NCBI GenBank assembly: GCA_039683095.1
Contig: JBDKSB010000012.1
Location: 714,293-778,292, forward strand
Direction: 5' to 3'
Source: Acidobacteriota bacterium
Lineage (GTDB): Bacteria; Acidobacteriota; Aminicenantia; Aminicenantales; Saccharicenantaceae
Length of the DNA stretch: 64,000 bases
Shown here: piece by piece, positions 49,080-57,760 of the stretch
How positions within the stretch are numbered: the stretch's first letter is position 1
How the letters are laid out: every line of letters starts with the position of its first letter
Program-made: the position numbers and the translations under genes
Notes under the pieces: generated by a model
Database searches by the model: none
What the model was told of the DNA's origin: nothing
What the model saw: only the letters and a program-made list of their open reading frames with translations

Positions 49080-49815
49080 GATGGTGCTTCCTGAGGAAGA
49101 ATGTCCGGATGAACTCGTCGTCCGAGGCGGCCAGCTCGCCGGCGTCGCCGTCGAAGTGGAGGCGCCCGTCGTTGAGGACGAGCATGCGGTCGGCCACCCG
49201 CTCGATCGAGCGCAGCTCGTGGGTGACCACGACCAGGGTCATGCCGAAGGTCTCCTTGAGACGGAGGAGCAGGTCGTCAAGGAGCGACGAGGTGATGGGG
49301 TCGAGGCCCGAGGAGGGCTCGTCGCAGAAGACGATGTCGGGATCGAGGACCAGGGCCCGGGCCAGGGCCCCCCGCTTGACCATGCCGCCGGAGAGCTCGG
49401 GCGGGTACTTGTCGGCGGCGGCGGCCATGTCGACCTGGGCCAGCCCGGCGTGGACCATGTCCCGGACCATGTCCTCGGGGATCTCGGGGTAGTGCATGCG
49501 GACGGGCAGGGCCACGTTCTCGTAGAGGCTCAGCCCGTTGAGCAGCGCGCCGCCCTGGTAGAGGACCCCGATCCGGTCGTACAGGCCCTGGAGCGACCGC
49601 TCGGAGGCGTAGTCCACCGGGCTTCCGGCGAACTCGTACGTCCCGCCGAGGGGCGGCAGGAGCCCGGCCAGGCTCTTGAGCAGGGTCGATTTCCCCGACC
49701 CGCTGACGCCCAGGACGACAGTGATCCGGCCCGCGGGGATGCCGAAGGTCAGGTCGCGGAGGATGGCCTCCCCCCCGTAGCCGATGGTCAGGTTCCGGGC
49801 GCGGATGATGTCCAT
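49066..49815 (-). CDS. mlaF: MlaF-type ABC transporter ATPase
   Basis: The 249-residue ATPase has Walker A GVSGSGKST, the Q-loop in VLYQGGALLNGLSLYENV typical of MlaF, signature LSGGMVKR, Walker B IVFCDEPSSGLDP and the switch His in VVVTHEL. It drives lipid transport with MlaE and MlaD. The ATG at 49815 is two bases after the MlaE stop; upstream in-frame codons lie in the MlaE gene and are unrelated. The tail is histidine/aspartate-rich (RKHHHDDE). Confidence 0.95.
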   Translation of the reverse strand: MDIIRARNLTIGYGGEAILRDLTFGIPAGRITVVLGVSGSGKSTLLKSLAGLLPPLGGTYEFAGSPVDYASERSLQGLYDRIGVLYQGGALLNGLSLYENVALPVRMHYPEIPEDMVRDMVHAGLAQVDMAAAADKYPPELSGGMVKRGALARALVLDPDIVFCDEPSSGLDPITSSLLDDLLLRLKETFGMTLVVVTHELRSIERVADRMLVLNDGRLHFDGDAGELAASDDEFIRTFFLRKHHHDDE

Positions 49816-49816
49816 G

Positions 49817-50938
49817 TCAGTACAGCACGAAGGCGAACAGGCAGTCGATGACGATGACCAGCGTGATCGACAGGACGACCGATTCCGTCGTGGCCCGGCC
49901 GACCTCCTCGGCGCTCCGGCCAACGGTCAGCCCCTTGTAGCCGGCGGCGACGACGATGGTCCAGCCGAAAACGACCGTCTTGACCAGGCCCCAGGCGAAA
50001 TCGGTCCAATCGACCGTGTTGACCATCCGGTCGAGGAATTCCTTCGGCAGCGTCCCGTACTTGATCGCCGAGACCGTCATGCCGCCGGCGATGCCGCAGA
50101 CGTCGGCCAGGCCGACGAGGAGCGGGACGACCGCGGTCATGGCCACGAGCCGCGGCACCATCAGGAAGCGCTCCGGGACTACGCCCATCGTCTTCAGGGC
50201 GTCAACCTCTTCGAGAACGCTCATGCTGGCCAGCTCGGCCGTGATGGCCGCGCCGATCTTGCCGGCCAGGATGACGCCGGCCATGAGCGGAACGAGCTCC
50301 CGGAGCATGGCGTAGCCGATGATATCGGCGATGAAGGTCGAGGCCCCGAAGCGCTCCAGCGGGCTGGAGGCGGCGAACGAGATGGTCACGCCGACCAGGA
50401 ACAGGAGCACGCAGACGATCGGGTAGGAGCCGTAGCCCATGAAGAACATCTGGTTCCCGATCTCCCCCGGATAGACGCCCTTGCGCGTCCGGAAATACGC
50501 GGCCACATGGAAGACCTCGTCGGCCAGCATCGACAGGAACTCGATGGTGATGCGGGCCCGCTTCAGGAAGAGGCCGGCCAGGGCCCGGACGAACCGGCCC
50601 GCGCGGCTGCCCGTGCGCGGCTCCGCCGGCTTGGCCGGCCAGGACCCCGACGGCGATCTGGAGAAGCCGCGGCCGGCCCGGGCCACGGCCTCGGGAACGT
50701 TGACCGCGGTCAGGCCTGGCAGATCCTGGGCGACGCGCCCGAGGAGGGCCAGGGCCGCCCCGTCGAAATCCTCGACCTCCCGGAAATCCAGGGTCAGGGG
50801 CCCGCCGGCCTCCGGGTGCCGCAGCCCGCGGAGGAGCGCGGCCACCTCGGCCGCCCTGAGCTTCTTCGGCAGGAGGATCGTCCGGGGAGCGGACGGGGCC
50901 GGCGCGACCTCGCTCTTCCGATCCTGCCTGCTGTTCAT
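49817..50938 (-). CDS. mlaE: MlaE-type permease with N-terminal STAS-like domain
   Basis: The 373-residue protein has an N-terminal STAS-like region (about 20-95: LTLDFREVEDFDGAALALLG) fused to the MlaE permease domain (about 125-373). Permease marks are FFMGYGSYPIVCVLL, IGAAITAELASMSVLEEVDALKTMG (shown by ITAELASMSVLEEVDAL) and the late PKEFLDRM. In E. coli the STAS protein MlaB is separate; the fusion is common outside proteobacteria. The ATG at 50938 follows ribosome site GGAG and a strong promoter; an earlier in-frame ATG would start upstream of that promoter. Confidence 0.92.
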   Translation of the reverse strand: MNSRQDRKSEVAPAPSAPRTILLPKKLRAAEVAALLRGLRHPEAGGPLTLDFREVEDFDGAALALLGRVAQDLPGLTAVNVPEAVARAGRGFSRSPSGSWPAKPAEPRTGSRAGRFVRALAGLFLKRARITIEFLSMLADEVFHVAAYFRTRKGVYPGEIGNQMFFMGYGSYPIVCVLLFLVGVTISFAASSPLERFGASTFIADIIGYAMLRELVPLMAGVILAGKIGAAITAELASMSVLEEVDALKTMGVVPERFLMVPRLVAMTAVVPLLVGLADVCGIAGGMTVSAIKYGTLPKEFLDRMVNTVDWTDFAWGLVKTVVFGWTIVVAAGYKGLTVGRSAEEVGRATTESVVLSITLVIVIDCLFAFVLY

Positions 50939-50966
50939 TCTGACCGCTCCGATCCTGGCGCAGGCC

Positions 50967-50995
50967 ATTCTATTACAGGGGGGCAGGCTTTTCAA
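50967..50995 (-). promoter_or_regulatory. Promoter of the mla operon
   Basis: On the minus strand TTGAAA (50990-50995), 17 bases, TAGAAT (50967-50972). The leader to the mlaE ATG is about 22 bases and includes GGAG. The same hexamers and spacing recur at 56400-56428. Confidence 0.65.
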
Positions 50996-51020
50996 ACACG
51001 GTACCGGCGCCGGAGCCCCG

Positions 51021-51049
51021 TTGACGCGGCCGGCCCCCCGGGATATCAT
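51021..51049 (+). promoter_or_regulatory. Promoter of the second URO-D-like gene
   Basis: TTGACG (51021-51026), 17 bases, TATCAT (51044-51049), 5/6 each and identical to the hexamers at 41503-41531. The predicted start lies about four bases before the ATG at 51060, so the mRNA would be nearly leaderless. Confidence 0.6.
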
Positions 51050-51059
51050 CGTCGCGCCC

Positions 51060-52139
51060 ATGACTGCCCGAGAACGGTTCAACAAGGTCTTCCGCTGGGA
51101 GAAGCCGGACCGCGTCCCCAACATGGAGTTCGGCTACTGGGACAAGACGATCGCCGTCTGGCATGACCAGGGCCTGCCGCGCGAATGCCGGACCAACCAG
51201 GATATCGAGCGGCATCTCGGCCTCGAGGGGCTCGAGATCATCCCCGAGGCGCCGGTCAAGAGGGGGCTTTACCCCGAGTTCGAGGTGCGGACCCTGGACG
51301 AGAAGAACGGCCGTCGGATCGTCCAGACCAGGGAGGGGGCCCTGGCCGAGATGCTCGACTACGACTCGTCCATGCCCAAGTTCGTCAAGTTCGCCGTCGA
51401 GACGCGGGCGGACTGGGAGCGGCTGAGGGACGAGCGGCTCGATCCCCGCGCGCCCGGACGGGTCGGGGACGTGACGGCGGCCGTCGAGGCGGCCCATGCC
51501 ACGGGCCTGCCCATCCTCTTCCATTGCGGCTCGCTCTACGGCTGGCTCCGCGACTGGATGGGCCTCGAGAACCTGTCCATCGCCCTGATGACCGACCGGG
51601 ACTGGATCGAGGAGATGATGGAGCACGTCACCCGGATGGACCTCGACCTGATCGAGCGCCACATCCCGGGCGGCGGCCGGATCGACGTGGCCTGGTGGTG
51701 GGAGGACATGTGCTACAACCACGGCCCGCTGATGTCGCCGCGGCTCTTCGAGGAGCTCATGGTGCCGCGCTACAAGCGCATCACCGGCGCCCTCAAGGCC
51801 AAGGGCGTCTTCGTCAACGTCCTCGACTGCGACGGCCGCATCTACGACCTGGTCCCGGGCTGGCTGCGGGGCGGCATCAACTGCATGTTCCCCATCGAGG
51901 CCGCCCACACCGATCCCTGGCGGCTCCGGAACGAATACGGGACGGACGTTCTCCTGCTCGGCGGGGTGGACAAGCTCGCCCTGATCGCCGGCCGGGAGGC
52001 CATCGACCGGGAGCTCGAGAAGCTCCGGCCGCTCGTCGAGCGCGGCGGCTACCTGCCCTGCGTCGACCACCGCGTCCCGCCGGACGTCAGCTACGAGAAT
52101 TACCTGTATTACCTGGATCAGAAGAAAGCAATCCTCTGA
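51060..52139 (+). CDS. Uroporphyrinogen decarboxylase-family protein, second paralogue
   Basis: The 359-residue URO-D-superfamily TIM barrel starts TARERFNKVFRWEKPDRVPN, the common opening of the non-heme branch. Compared with the protein at 46155 the His-x-Cys position is replaced by LDCDGR (Asp-Cys-Asp). A cysteine is present at the later ligand position (GGYLPCVDHRVPPDV). The conserved GGVDK strand is kept. It is therefore a different subgroup, possibly a methyltransferase or decarboxylase of unknown substrate. It is monocistronic, divergent from the mla operon, and no corrinoid protein gene is near. Confidence 0.82.
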   Translation: MTARERFNKVFRWEKPDRVPNMEFGYWDKTIAVWHDQGLPRECRTNQDIERHLGLEGLEIIPEAPVKRGLYPEFEVRTLDEKNGRRIVQTREGALAEMLDYDSSMPKFVKFAVETRADWERLRDERLDPRAPGRVGDVTAAVEAAHATGLPILFHCGSLYGWLRDWMGLENLSIALMTDRDWIEEMMEHVTRMDLDLIERHIPGGGRIDVAWWWEDMCYNHGPLMSPRLFEELMVPRYKRITGALKAKGVFVNVLDCDGRIYDLVPGWLRGGINCMFPIEAAHTDPWRLRNEYGTDVLLLGGVDKLALIAGREAIDRELEKLRPLVERGGYLPCVDHRVPPDVSYENYLYYLDQKKAIL

Positions 52140-52169
52140 TCGGCCGGGCCGGCCGGCGGAAACCGGAGA

Positions 52170-52219
52170 GGGTCAAATCTACCTTTTGTCTAAGAATGGG
52201 CAAAAGGTAGTTTTGACCC
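52170..52219. repeat. Palindromic intergenic repeat, copy C
   Basis: GGGTCAAA (52170-52177) pairs with TTTGACCC (52212-52219), and the inner stem CTACCTTTTG (52179-52188) pairs with CAAAAGGTAG (52201-52210) around a 12-base loop. It lies between convergent genes. The stem sequence differs from copies A and B but keeps the layout: GGGxCA outer arm, CCTTTT inner arm, immediately 3' of a plus-strand gene. Confidence 0.65.
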
Positions 52220-52261
52220 CATCTGCAGAAGCGGGGCTTCGCGGCCGCGTTCAGGCGGACC

Positions 52262-53944
52262 TCAGGCGGCGGCCGCCCGCTCCAGCCGCTTCATGATCAA
52301 GAAGATGACCGTGGCGGACAGGAGGCAGGCCGCAACGAGGATGCCCCAGACTGCCACGAGCGGTAATCGTCCCCAAAGGAAGGACGTCACGCTGACGAGG
52401 TAGTTGCCGGCGGCAGTGGCCGCGAACCAGCCGCCCTGCATCAGGCCCTTGTACTTCGGCGGGGCGACCTTGGAGACGAAGGAGATGCCGATCGGGCTGA
52501 GGAAGAGCTCGGCGATGGTCAGCATGAAATAGGTCGAGATGAGCCAGTGGACGGAGACCTGGGAGGCAGCCGGGGCCACCATCCCACCTAAAGCCTTCGG
52601 GCTTGGCAGCCCGATCGAGCCGGCGATCAGGATGGCATAGGCCGCCGCGGCCAACAGCATGCCGATGCCGATCTTGCGCGGTCCCGAAGGCTCCTTGCCC
52701 CTGCGGTTGAGCCAGCCGAAGAAGCCTACAACGATGGGCGTCAGGGCGACGATAAAGATGGGGTTGAACTGCTGGAAGATCTGCGGCTGGAAGCTGTTCG
52801 TGGCTCCGTATCCCCTATAGCGCAGGAAGGCCAGGAAGCCGAAACCGGAGAAAGCCAAGGTGCCAAGGACGCGGGCCAGCCAGCCGGACGACTTACGCAC
52901 TAGGACGACAAGGCCGGCCAGGGCAAGAACGACCAGCAATATCCCCGTCAAGTCGAATAAAAGAAAGGCGGCTTGGCCGACGCTCGAAACCGTGTAATCC
53001 CTGGCGAAGTAGGTCAGGGTGACGCCGCTCTGCTGGAAGGCCATCCAGAAGAAGATGACCATGAGGAAGACCAGGCCAAGAGCGAACAGGCGTTCGCGGG
53101 TCTGCTCAGGGGACATCTCGACGACCTGGGACTTGTGGGCTTCGGACTTGGCCTTCTGCCTTTCGGATAGGTCGGCGAGAGCATAATGCCTGCGGAAGGC
53201 CCAGAAAACGATCATGGAGACGATGAGGCTGATACAGGCGACGCCGAAACCGAGGTGGTAGGACTTGCTCAGTTGATTGATGTAGCGCGTCGCAAAGTCC
53301 CCCAGGGTGACCAGGGTCACGGAGTGGTCCTGCCCCTGAGCGATGGACAGGAACGACGAGGCGTCGGCCAGTGTGCCCTTGAGGAAGTTATTCGCGAGGG
53401 CCGGGATGCGGGCATCGTAGGTGAAGCCGGCCCCCTTCATGATCCAATTGCACACGGCCGTGGAAGCCGAGGGGGCGAACATGGCCCCGATGTTGATGCC
53501 CATGTAGAAGATGCTGAAAGCCCGGTCCCTCAAGGGCGAGTATTTCGGGTCGTCGTACAGGTTGCCGACCAAGGCCTGGAGATTGCCTTTGAACAGGCCT
53601 GTGCCCAGGGCGATGATGGCCAGGGCAGCGATGACGAGCGGCAGGCCGGTGGCCATGGCCGTGGGCAGCGCCAACAGGATGTAGCCGGCGAACATAACGA
53701 CGATCCCCAGGCGGATCGTTCGGCCGTAGCCGAGGTAACTGTCGGCAAGGAAGCCGCCGAGCAGAGGAAAGATATAAACGGCGGCCATAAAAAGTCCATA
53801 AATTTGGCCCGCTGTCCCCGACGACATGCCGTACTTCGCCTGCATGAACAGGGTGAAGATGCTGACCATCGTGTAGAAGCCGAAGCGTTCGCCCATGTTG
53901 GAGAAGAAGGCGACGAACAAGCCTTTGGGGTGCCCTTTGAACAT
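52262..53944 (-). CDS. POT/PTR-family proton-coupled peptide transporter
   Basis: The 560-residue major-facilitator protein of the POT family imports di- and tripeptides with protons. The N-terminal motif GERFGFYTM corresponds to the conserved ExxERFxYY region, and GGFLADSYLGYGRTI matches the PTR2 signature. About 12-14 helices are visible. Codon use is more AT-tolerant than its neighbours: sampled 60-base blocks run from about 55% to 67% GC against about 70% elsewhere, which hints at acquisition by transfer. A TATAAT lies about 53 bases upstream of the ATG. Confidence 0.93.
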   Translation of the reverse strand: MFKGHPKGLFVAFFSNMGERFGFYTMVSIFTLFMQAKYGMSSGTAGQIYGLFMAAVYIFPLLGGFLADSYLGYGRTIRLGIVVMFAGYILLALPTAMATGLPLVIAALAIIALGTGLFKGNLQALVGNLYDDPKYSPLRDRAFSIFYMGINIGAMFAPSASTAVCNWIMKGAGFTYDARIPALANNFLKGTLADASSFLSIAQGQDHSVTLVTLGDFATRYINQLSKSYHLGFGVACISLIVSMIVFWAFRRHYALADLSERQKAKSEAHKSQVVEMSPEQTRERLFALGLVFLMVIFFWMAFQQSGVTLTYFARDYTVSSVGQAAFLLFDLTGILLVVLALAGLVVLVRKSSGWLARVLGTLAFSGFGFLAFLRYRGYGATNSFQPQIFQQFNPIFIVALTPIVVGFFGWLNRRGKEPSGPRKIGIGMLLAAAAYAILIAGSIGLPSPKALGGMVAPAASQVSVHWLISTYFMLTIAELFLSPIGISFVSKVAPPKYKGLMQGGWFAATAAGNYLVSVTSFLWGRLPLVAVWGILVAACLLSATVIFLIMKRLERAAAA

Positions 53945-53996
53945 GATTCACCGTCCTTGCAATGCGCGCGGATGCCGGATGACTCTCAAGTCCGGG

Positions 53997-54002
53997 ATTA
54001 TA
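53997..54002 (-). promoter_or_regulatory. -10 box upstream of the POT transporter
   Basis: A perfect TATAAT on the minus strand, followed by a leader of about 45 bases and the ribosome site AAGGA. No convincing -35 hexamer sits 16-18 bases upstream. Confidence 0.4.
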
Positions 54003-54075
54003 ACAAAAAAGGCCGCGGCTGGGCAGGGATTCCCTTTCGGGGGGCCCCGCTCCCCAACGCGGGCTCGACCCCCTC

Positions 54076-55599
54076 TTAGCGGCGGCCGCCGAGGATCGAG
54101 CCGAGGACGCCGCGGATGATCTGACGGCCGAGACTGGAGCCGACCGACCGGGCCGCGCTCTTGGCCATGGCCTCGATCAGCGTGTCACCCGGCCGCCCGG
54201 CCGGCCGGCGGGGCTCCTGCGGATGATCAGGATAGGGCCGGGGGGCCCGGCCCTGCCCCTCCGGGGCGGGATAGGCATAGGGCGCCCGCTGGGCTTGGGC
54301 CTGGGCCGCGGCCTGCTGCCCGGCCCGGGCCTTGAGCATCTCGTAAGCCGATTCGCGGTCGACGGCCTTCTCGTAATGCCCGAAGACGAGCGAACCCTGG
54401 ATGAGGGCCTGTCGCTCCGGCGGGGCGATCGGCCCGATGCGGCTGTACGGCGGCAGGACGAAGGCCCGCTCGACGATCCCCGGCTGGCCCTTCTCGTCGA
54501 GGAAGGAGACCAGGGCCTCGCCCGTGCCGAGCTGGGTGATCTCGGTCTCGACGTCGACCTTGGGATTCTGCCGGAAGGTCTCGGCCGCCGACTTGACGGC
54601 CTTCTGGTCACGGGGAGTGAAGGCTCGCAGGGCGTGCTGGACGCGGTTGCCGAGCTGGCCGAGGATGACGTCGGGGACGTCCAGGGGGTTCTGGGTGACG
54701 AAGTAGATGCCGACCCCCTTGGAGCGGATGAGGCGGACGACCTGCTCGATCTTCTCCAGCAGGACCTGAGGCGCGTCGGCGAACAGGAGGTGGGCCTCGT
54801 CGAAGAAGAAAACGAGCCGCGGCTTGTCCTGATCGCCGACCTCGGGCAGGCGCTCGAAGAGCTCCGACATGAGCCAGAGCAGGAAGGTCGAATAGGCCCG
54901 GGGCGTCAGCATGAGCTTGTCGGCGGCGAGGATGTTGACGATGCCCCGGCCGGAGCCGTCCGTCTGCATGAGGTCGCCGATGTCCAGCCCCGGCTCGCCG
55001 AAGAACCGGGCGGCGCCCTGCTCCTCGAGCGCGAGCAGGCCGCGCTGGATGGCCCCGATGCTGGCCGGCGAGATCCGGCCGTATTCCGTCTCGAACTCGC
55101 CGGCGTGGTCGCCCGCGTACTGGGCCATGGTCCGCAGGTCCTTGAAATCGAGGAGGAGCAGCCCCTGATCGTCGGCGATGCGGAAGACGATGCTCAGGAC
55201 GCCGCTCTGGACGTCGTTGAGGTTGAGGAGGCGCGAGAGGAGCAGCGGCCCCAGGTCCGAGACCGTCGTCCGGACCGGGTGGCCCTGCTCGCCGAAGATG
55301 TCCCAGAGCGTCACCGGGCTCGCCGCGAAGGCGAAGTCGCCGAGCTTGAGCGTCTTGACGCGCTCCTGGATCCTGGGATTGGCCGCGCCGGCCTGGCTGA
55401 TCCCGGCCAGGTCGCCCTTGACGTCGGCCATGAAGACCGGGACGCCGATGCGGCTGAAGCGCTCGGCCATGACCTGAAGGGTGACCGTCTTGCCCGTGCC
55501 GGTCGCCCCGGCGATGAGGCCGTGGCGGTTGGCCATCCGCGGCAGAAGCAGCAGGTCCTCCTCGGCGTTCCTGGCGATCAGCAAGCCTTCAAGGGCCAT
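54076..55599 (-). CDS. HerA-like ATPase, DUF853 (YjgR) family
   Basis: The 507-residue P-loop ATPase has Walker A GATGTGKT (31-38), Walker [13 protein letters not shown] and the [19 protein letters not shown] segment typical of the DUF853/HerA branch. The C-terminal 70 residues are proline/glutamine/alanine-rich and end in a glycine-rich helix ([19 protein letters not shown], shown by [14 protein letters not shown]). HerA-type proteins translocate DNA, but the role of YjgR relatives is unknown. ATG 55599 is chosen for the excellent ribosome site AAAGGAGG. It overlaps the acyltransferase-like gene by 22 bases. Confidence 0.88.
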   Translation of the reverse strand: MALEGLLIARNAEEDLLLLPRMANRHGLIAGATGTGKTVTLQVMAERFSRIGVPVFMADVKGDLAGISQAGAANPRIQERVKTLKLGDFAFAASPVTLWDIFGEQGHPVRTTVSDLGPLLLSRLLNLNDVQSGVLSIVFRIADDQGLLLLDFKDLRTMAQYAGDHAGEFETEYGRISPASIGAIQRGLLALEEQGAARFFGEPGLDIGDLMQTDGSGRGIVNILAADKLMLTPRAYSTFLLWLMSELFERLPEVGDQDKPRLVFFFDEAHLLFADAPQVLLEKIEQVVRLIRSKGVGIYFVTQNPLDVPDVILGQLGNRVQHALRAFTPRDQKAVKSAAETFRQNPKVDVETEITQLGTGEALVSFLDEKGQPGIVERAFVLPPYSRIGPIAPPERQALIQGSLVFGHYEKAVDRESAYEMLKARAGQQAAAQAQAQRAPYAYPAPEGQGRAPRPYPDHPQEPRRPAGRPGDTLIEAMAKSAARSVGSSLGRQIIRGVLGSILGGRR

Positions 55600-56387
55600 G
55601 GGAACCTCCTTTTCTTTTTGGGCGGCGCCTCCCAGCCGAGGCTCGCCCGCAGCAGGCCGGTGACGGTCTTCTGCAGGGCCGCCCGGAAGGTCTCGACGGT
55701 CGAAACCTCCTCGCCGGTCCAGTAATCCCTGATGAACAGCGGCGGGCCGACGTTTATCCTGATCGTCGCCGGGACCCCCCACATGATGTGCGTGCCGAAG
55801 ATCGACAATGGCGTCACGGGGACGGACAGTCCGCGCTCCTTATAAAGGTTGTAGGCCATGATGGAGACGCCCCGCCGGAAATCCTTGACGTAAGGGTTCG
55901 GCTCCTTGGGAAAGACCCGGCCCCGGCCCTGGAGGGCGATGATGGACCGGCCCCGGTCCAGATAGTCCTGGCACCTCAAAATGGACGCGCGCTTGCTGCC
56001 GTAGATGTCGACCGGGATGGTGCCGACCCGGGCGATGTGGCCGGAGACATACGTGACCATGAAGCGGTAGAACGGGCCGAGCAGGATGTGGACAAAGCCG
56101 CCGATCCTGCCCATGTGGCGGTGGAGGTGGCGGAGGACGAGCTCGGACGCCCCCTCCCGGGTGAAGATCATCTGGTTGGCCGTGAAGTAGATCATCCGGG
56201 GCACGGTCCGGAACAGGACGGCCACGTCCTTGTAGGCGCCGATATGGTTGCCGACGATGATGTTCGGGCCCTCGGGGACGAAGTTCCCGGCGCCCCGGAG
56301 GTCGATCTTCTTGGGCAGCAGCAGGAAGCGGCAGGTCCGGTCGACGAACCCGCGCAGGTATTCGAATTCCTCTTCGAACGTGCCCAT
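55578..56387 (-). CDS. PlsC-like acyltransferase, divergent
   Basis: The 269-residue protein is likely a membrane-associated glycerol-/lysophospholipid acyltransferase relative. The first motif reads GNHIGAYKD (His48, Asp54): one residue more than the canonical Hx4D spacing. The usual FPEGTR motif is replaced by [10 protein letters not shown]. The downstream [11 protein letters not shown] and PVTPLSIFG segments fit the fold. Because both catalytic motifs deviate, activity is uncertain. It leads a two-gene operon with the HerA-like ATPase and has a strong promoter only about six bases from the predicted transcription start to the ATG. Confidence 0.65.
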   Translation of the reverse strand: MGTFEEEFEYLRGFVDRTCRFLLLPKKIDLRGAGNFVPEGPNIIVGNHIGAYKDVAVLFRTVPRMIYFTANQMIFTREGASELVLRHLHRHMGRIGGFVHILLGPFYRFMVTYVSGHIARVGTIPVDIYGSKRASILRCQDYLDRGRSIIALQGRGRVFPKEPNPYVKDFRRGVSIMAYNLYKERGLSVPVTPLSIFGTHIMWGVPATIRINVGPPLFIRDYWTGEEVSTVETFRAALQKTVTGLLRASLGWEAPPKKKRRFPWPLKAC

Positions 56388-56399
56388 GGCCGCGCGATT

Positions 56400-56428
56400 A
56401 TTCTACCGGAAGGCCCTCCCGATTTCAA
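56400..56428 (-). promoter_or_regulatory. Promoter of the acyltransferase-HerA operon
   Basis: Minus strand TTGAAA (56423-56428), 17 bases, TAGAAT (56400-56405). It uses the same hexamers and spacing as the mla promoter. The predicted leader is about six bases. Confidence 0.65.
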
Positions 56429-56455
56429 AGCGCCGGGCCAAGCCCGGGGACCGGC

Positions 56456-56484
56456 TTGCTAAGGCCGGACAGGCATGTTAATTT
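56456..56484 (+). promoter_or_regulatory. Candidate promoter of the isoaspartyl dipeptidase gene
   Basis: TTGCTA (56456-56461), 17 bases, TAATTT (56479-56484). The -10 match is only 3/6. It is divergent from the promoter at 56400-56428, leaving a 27-base gap between the two -35 boxes. Confidence 0.35.
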
Positions 56485-56514
56485 ATGGCCCGTCAACCGT
56501 CGAAGGAGGCGCTC

Positions 56515-57684
56515 ATGATCACGCTCATACGCGGCGGCGAGGTCTTCGCCCCCGAGCCCCTCGGCCGCAGGGATGTGCTGCTCGCGGGCGGCGTCATCGA
56601 GGCCGTGGCCGAGCCCGGCCGCCTCGGCGTCGACGGCTGCGGCGGCCAGGTCGTGGACGCGTCCGGGAAGCGCGTCCTGCCCGGCCTGATCGACCCCCAC
56701 GTCCACATCCTGGGCGGCGGGGGCGAGGGCGGCCCGGCCACCCGGGCCCCCGAGATCCGGGTCGAGGACATCGCGGCCTGCGGCGTCACGACGGTCATCG
56801 GCTGCCTGGGGACGGACGGGATCACGCGCCGGATGGCGTCCCTCCTGGCCAAGGCCCGGGCCCTCGAGATCGAAGGCGTCTCGACCTTCATCTTCGCCGG
56901 CTCCTACGAGGTCCCGGTCCAGACTCTGACCGGCAGCGTCCGCTCGGACCTCGCTCTCATCGACAAGGTCATCGGGGCCGGCGAGATCGCCCTCAGCGAC
57001 CACCGCTCCTCGCAGCCGACCTTCGACGAGATCGCGCGCCTGGCGGCCGAGTGCCGCGTCGGCGGCCTGCTCGGCGGCAAGGCGGGCGTGCTCCATTGCC
57101 ATCTCGGCGACGGCCGGCGGGGGCTCGAGTTCCTGTTCCGGCTGGTCCGCGAAACCGAGATCCCCGTGACCCAGGTCATCCCGACCCACGTCACCCGCAA
57201 TCCGGGCCTGTTCGACCAGGCCCTCGAGTGGGTCGCGGCCGGCGGCGCGGTCGACATCACCGTCGGGCCCGAGCCGGCGCCCGGCGATCCCGACGTCCGG
57301 TTCGAGGACGCCCTGGCCGCCTTCGCCCGCCGGGGGCTGCCCCTGACCCGGGTCATGGCCAGTTCGGACGGCAACGGCAGCATGCCGGTCTTCGACGCCG
57401 GCGGCCGGCTGGTCCGGCTGGCTATCGCCACAGAGCAGGACCTGCTGCTCAAGTTCCGCGAGGCCGTCCGGACCGGGCTCCTGCCGCTCGAAGCGGCCGT
57501 CCGCGTCTTCGCGACCAACGCGGCCGATTTCTACAAGCTCGGCCGGAAAGGCCGGATCGAGCCGGGCCGGGACGCCGATGTCCTCGTCGTCGACGGCGGC
57601 CTCGGCCCCGTCGACGTTTTCGCCCGGGGCCAGCGCCTGATGGCGGGCGGGAAGCTCCTGGCCCGCGGCACGTTCAGCGCCTGA
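56515..57684 (+). CDS. iadA: Isoaspartyl dipeptidase (M38 amidohydrolase)
   Basis: The 389-residue binuclear zinc hydrolase removes isoaspartyl dipeptides left from damaged proteins or peptide breakdown. The family metal site is visible as DPHVHILGGGGEGG (His62, His64), and the sequences EIALSDHRSSQPT, GGKAGVLHCHLGD and SSDGNGSMP are characteristic of IadA. Length equals E. coli IadA (390). ATG 56515 is preferred for its ribosome site AAGGAGG; ATG 56485 would precede that site. The NhaC-type antiporter follows after 76 bases. Confidence 0.95.
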   Translation: MITLIRGGEVFAPEPLGRRDVLLAGGVIEAVAEPGRLGVDGCGGQVVDASGKRVLPGLIDPHVHILGGGGEGGPATRAPEIRVEDIAACGVTTVIGCLGTDGITRRMASLLAKARALEIEGVSTFIFAGSYEVPVQTLTGSVRSDLALIDKVIGAGEIALSDHRSSQPTFDEIARLAAECRVGGLLGGKAGVLHCHLGDGRRGLEFLFRLVRETEIPVTQVIPTHVTRNPGLFDQALEWVAAGGAVDITVGPEPAPGDPDVRFEDALAAFARRGLPLTRVMASSDGNGSMPVFDAGGRLVRLAIATEQDLLLKFREAVRTGLLPLEAAVRVFATNAADFYKLGRKGRIEPGRDADVLVVDGGLGPVDVFARGQRLMAGGKLLARGTFSA

Positions 57685-57760
57685 TCGGGGGCTGTCCCCG
57701 GGCGCGACGAGCGGGCTGTCCCTCATGACCGGACCTGAATCAAGCAAGGAGAAAAGGCTT

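Noticed and set aside
57689-57722. Direct repeat GGGCTGTCCC at 57689-57698 and 57713-57722
   Set aside because: Only two 10-base copies in GC-rich sequence between iadA and the antiporter gene; no further copies or structure seen.
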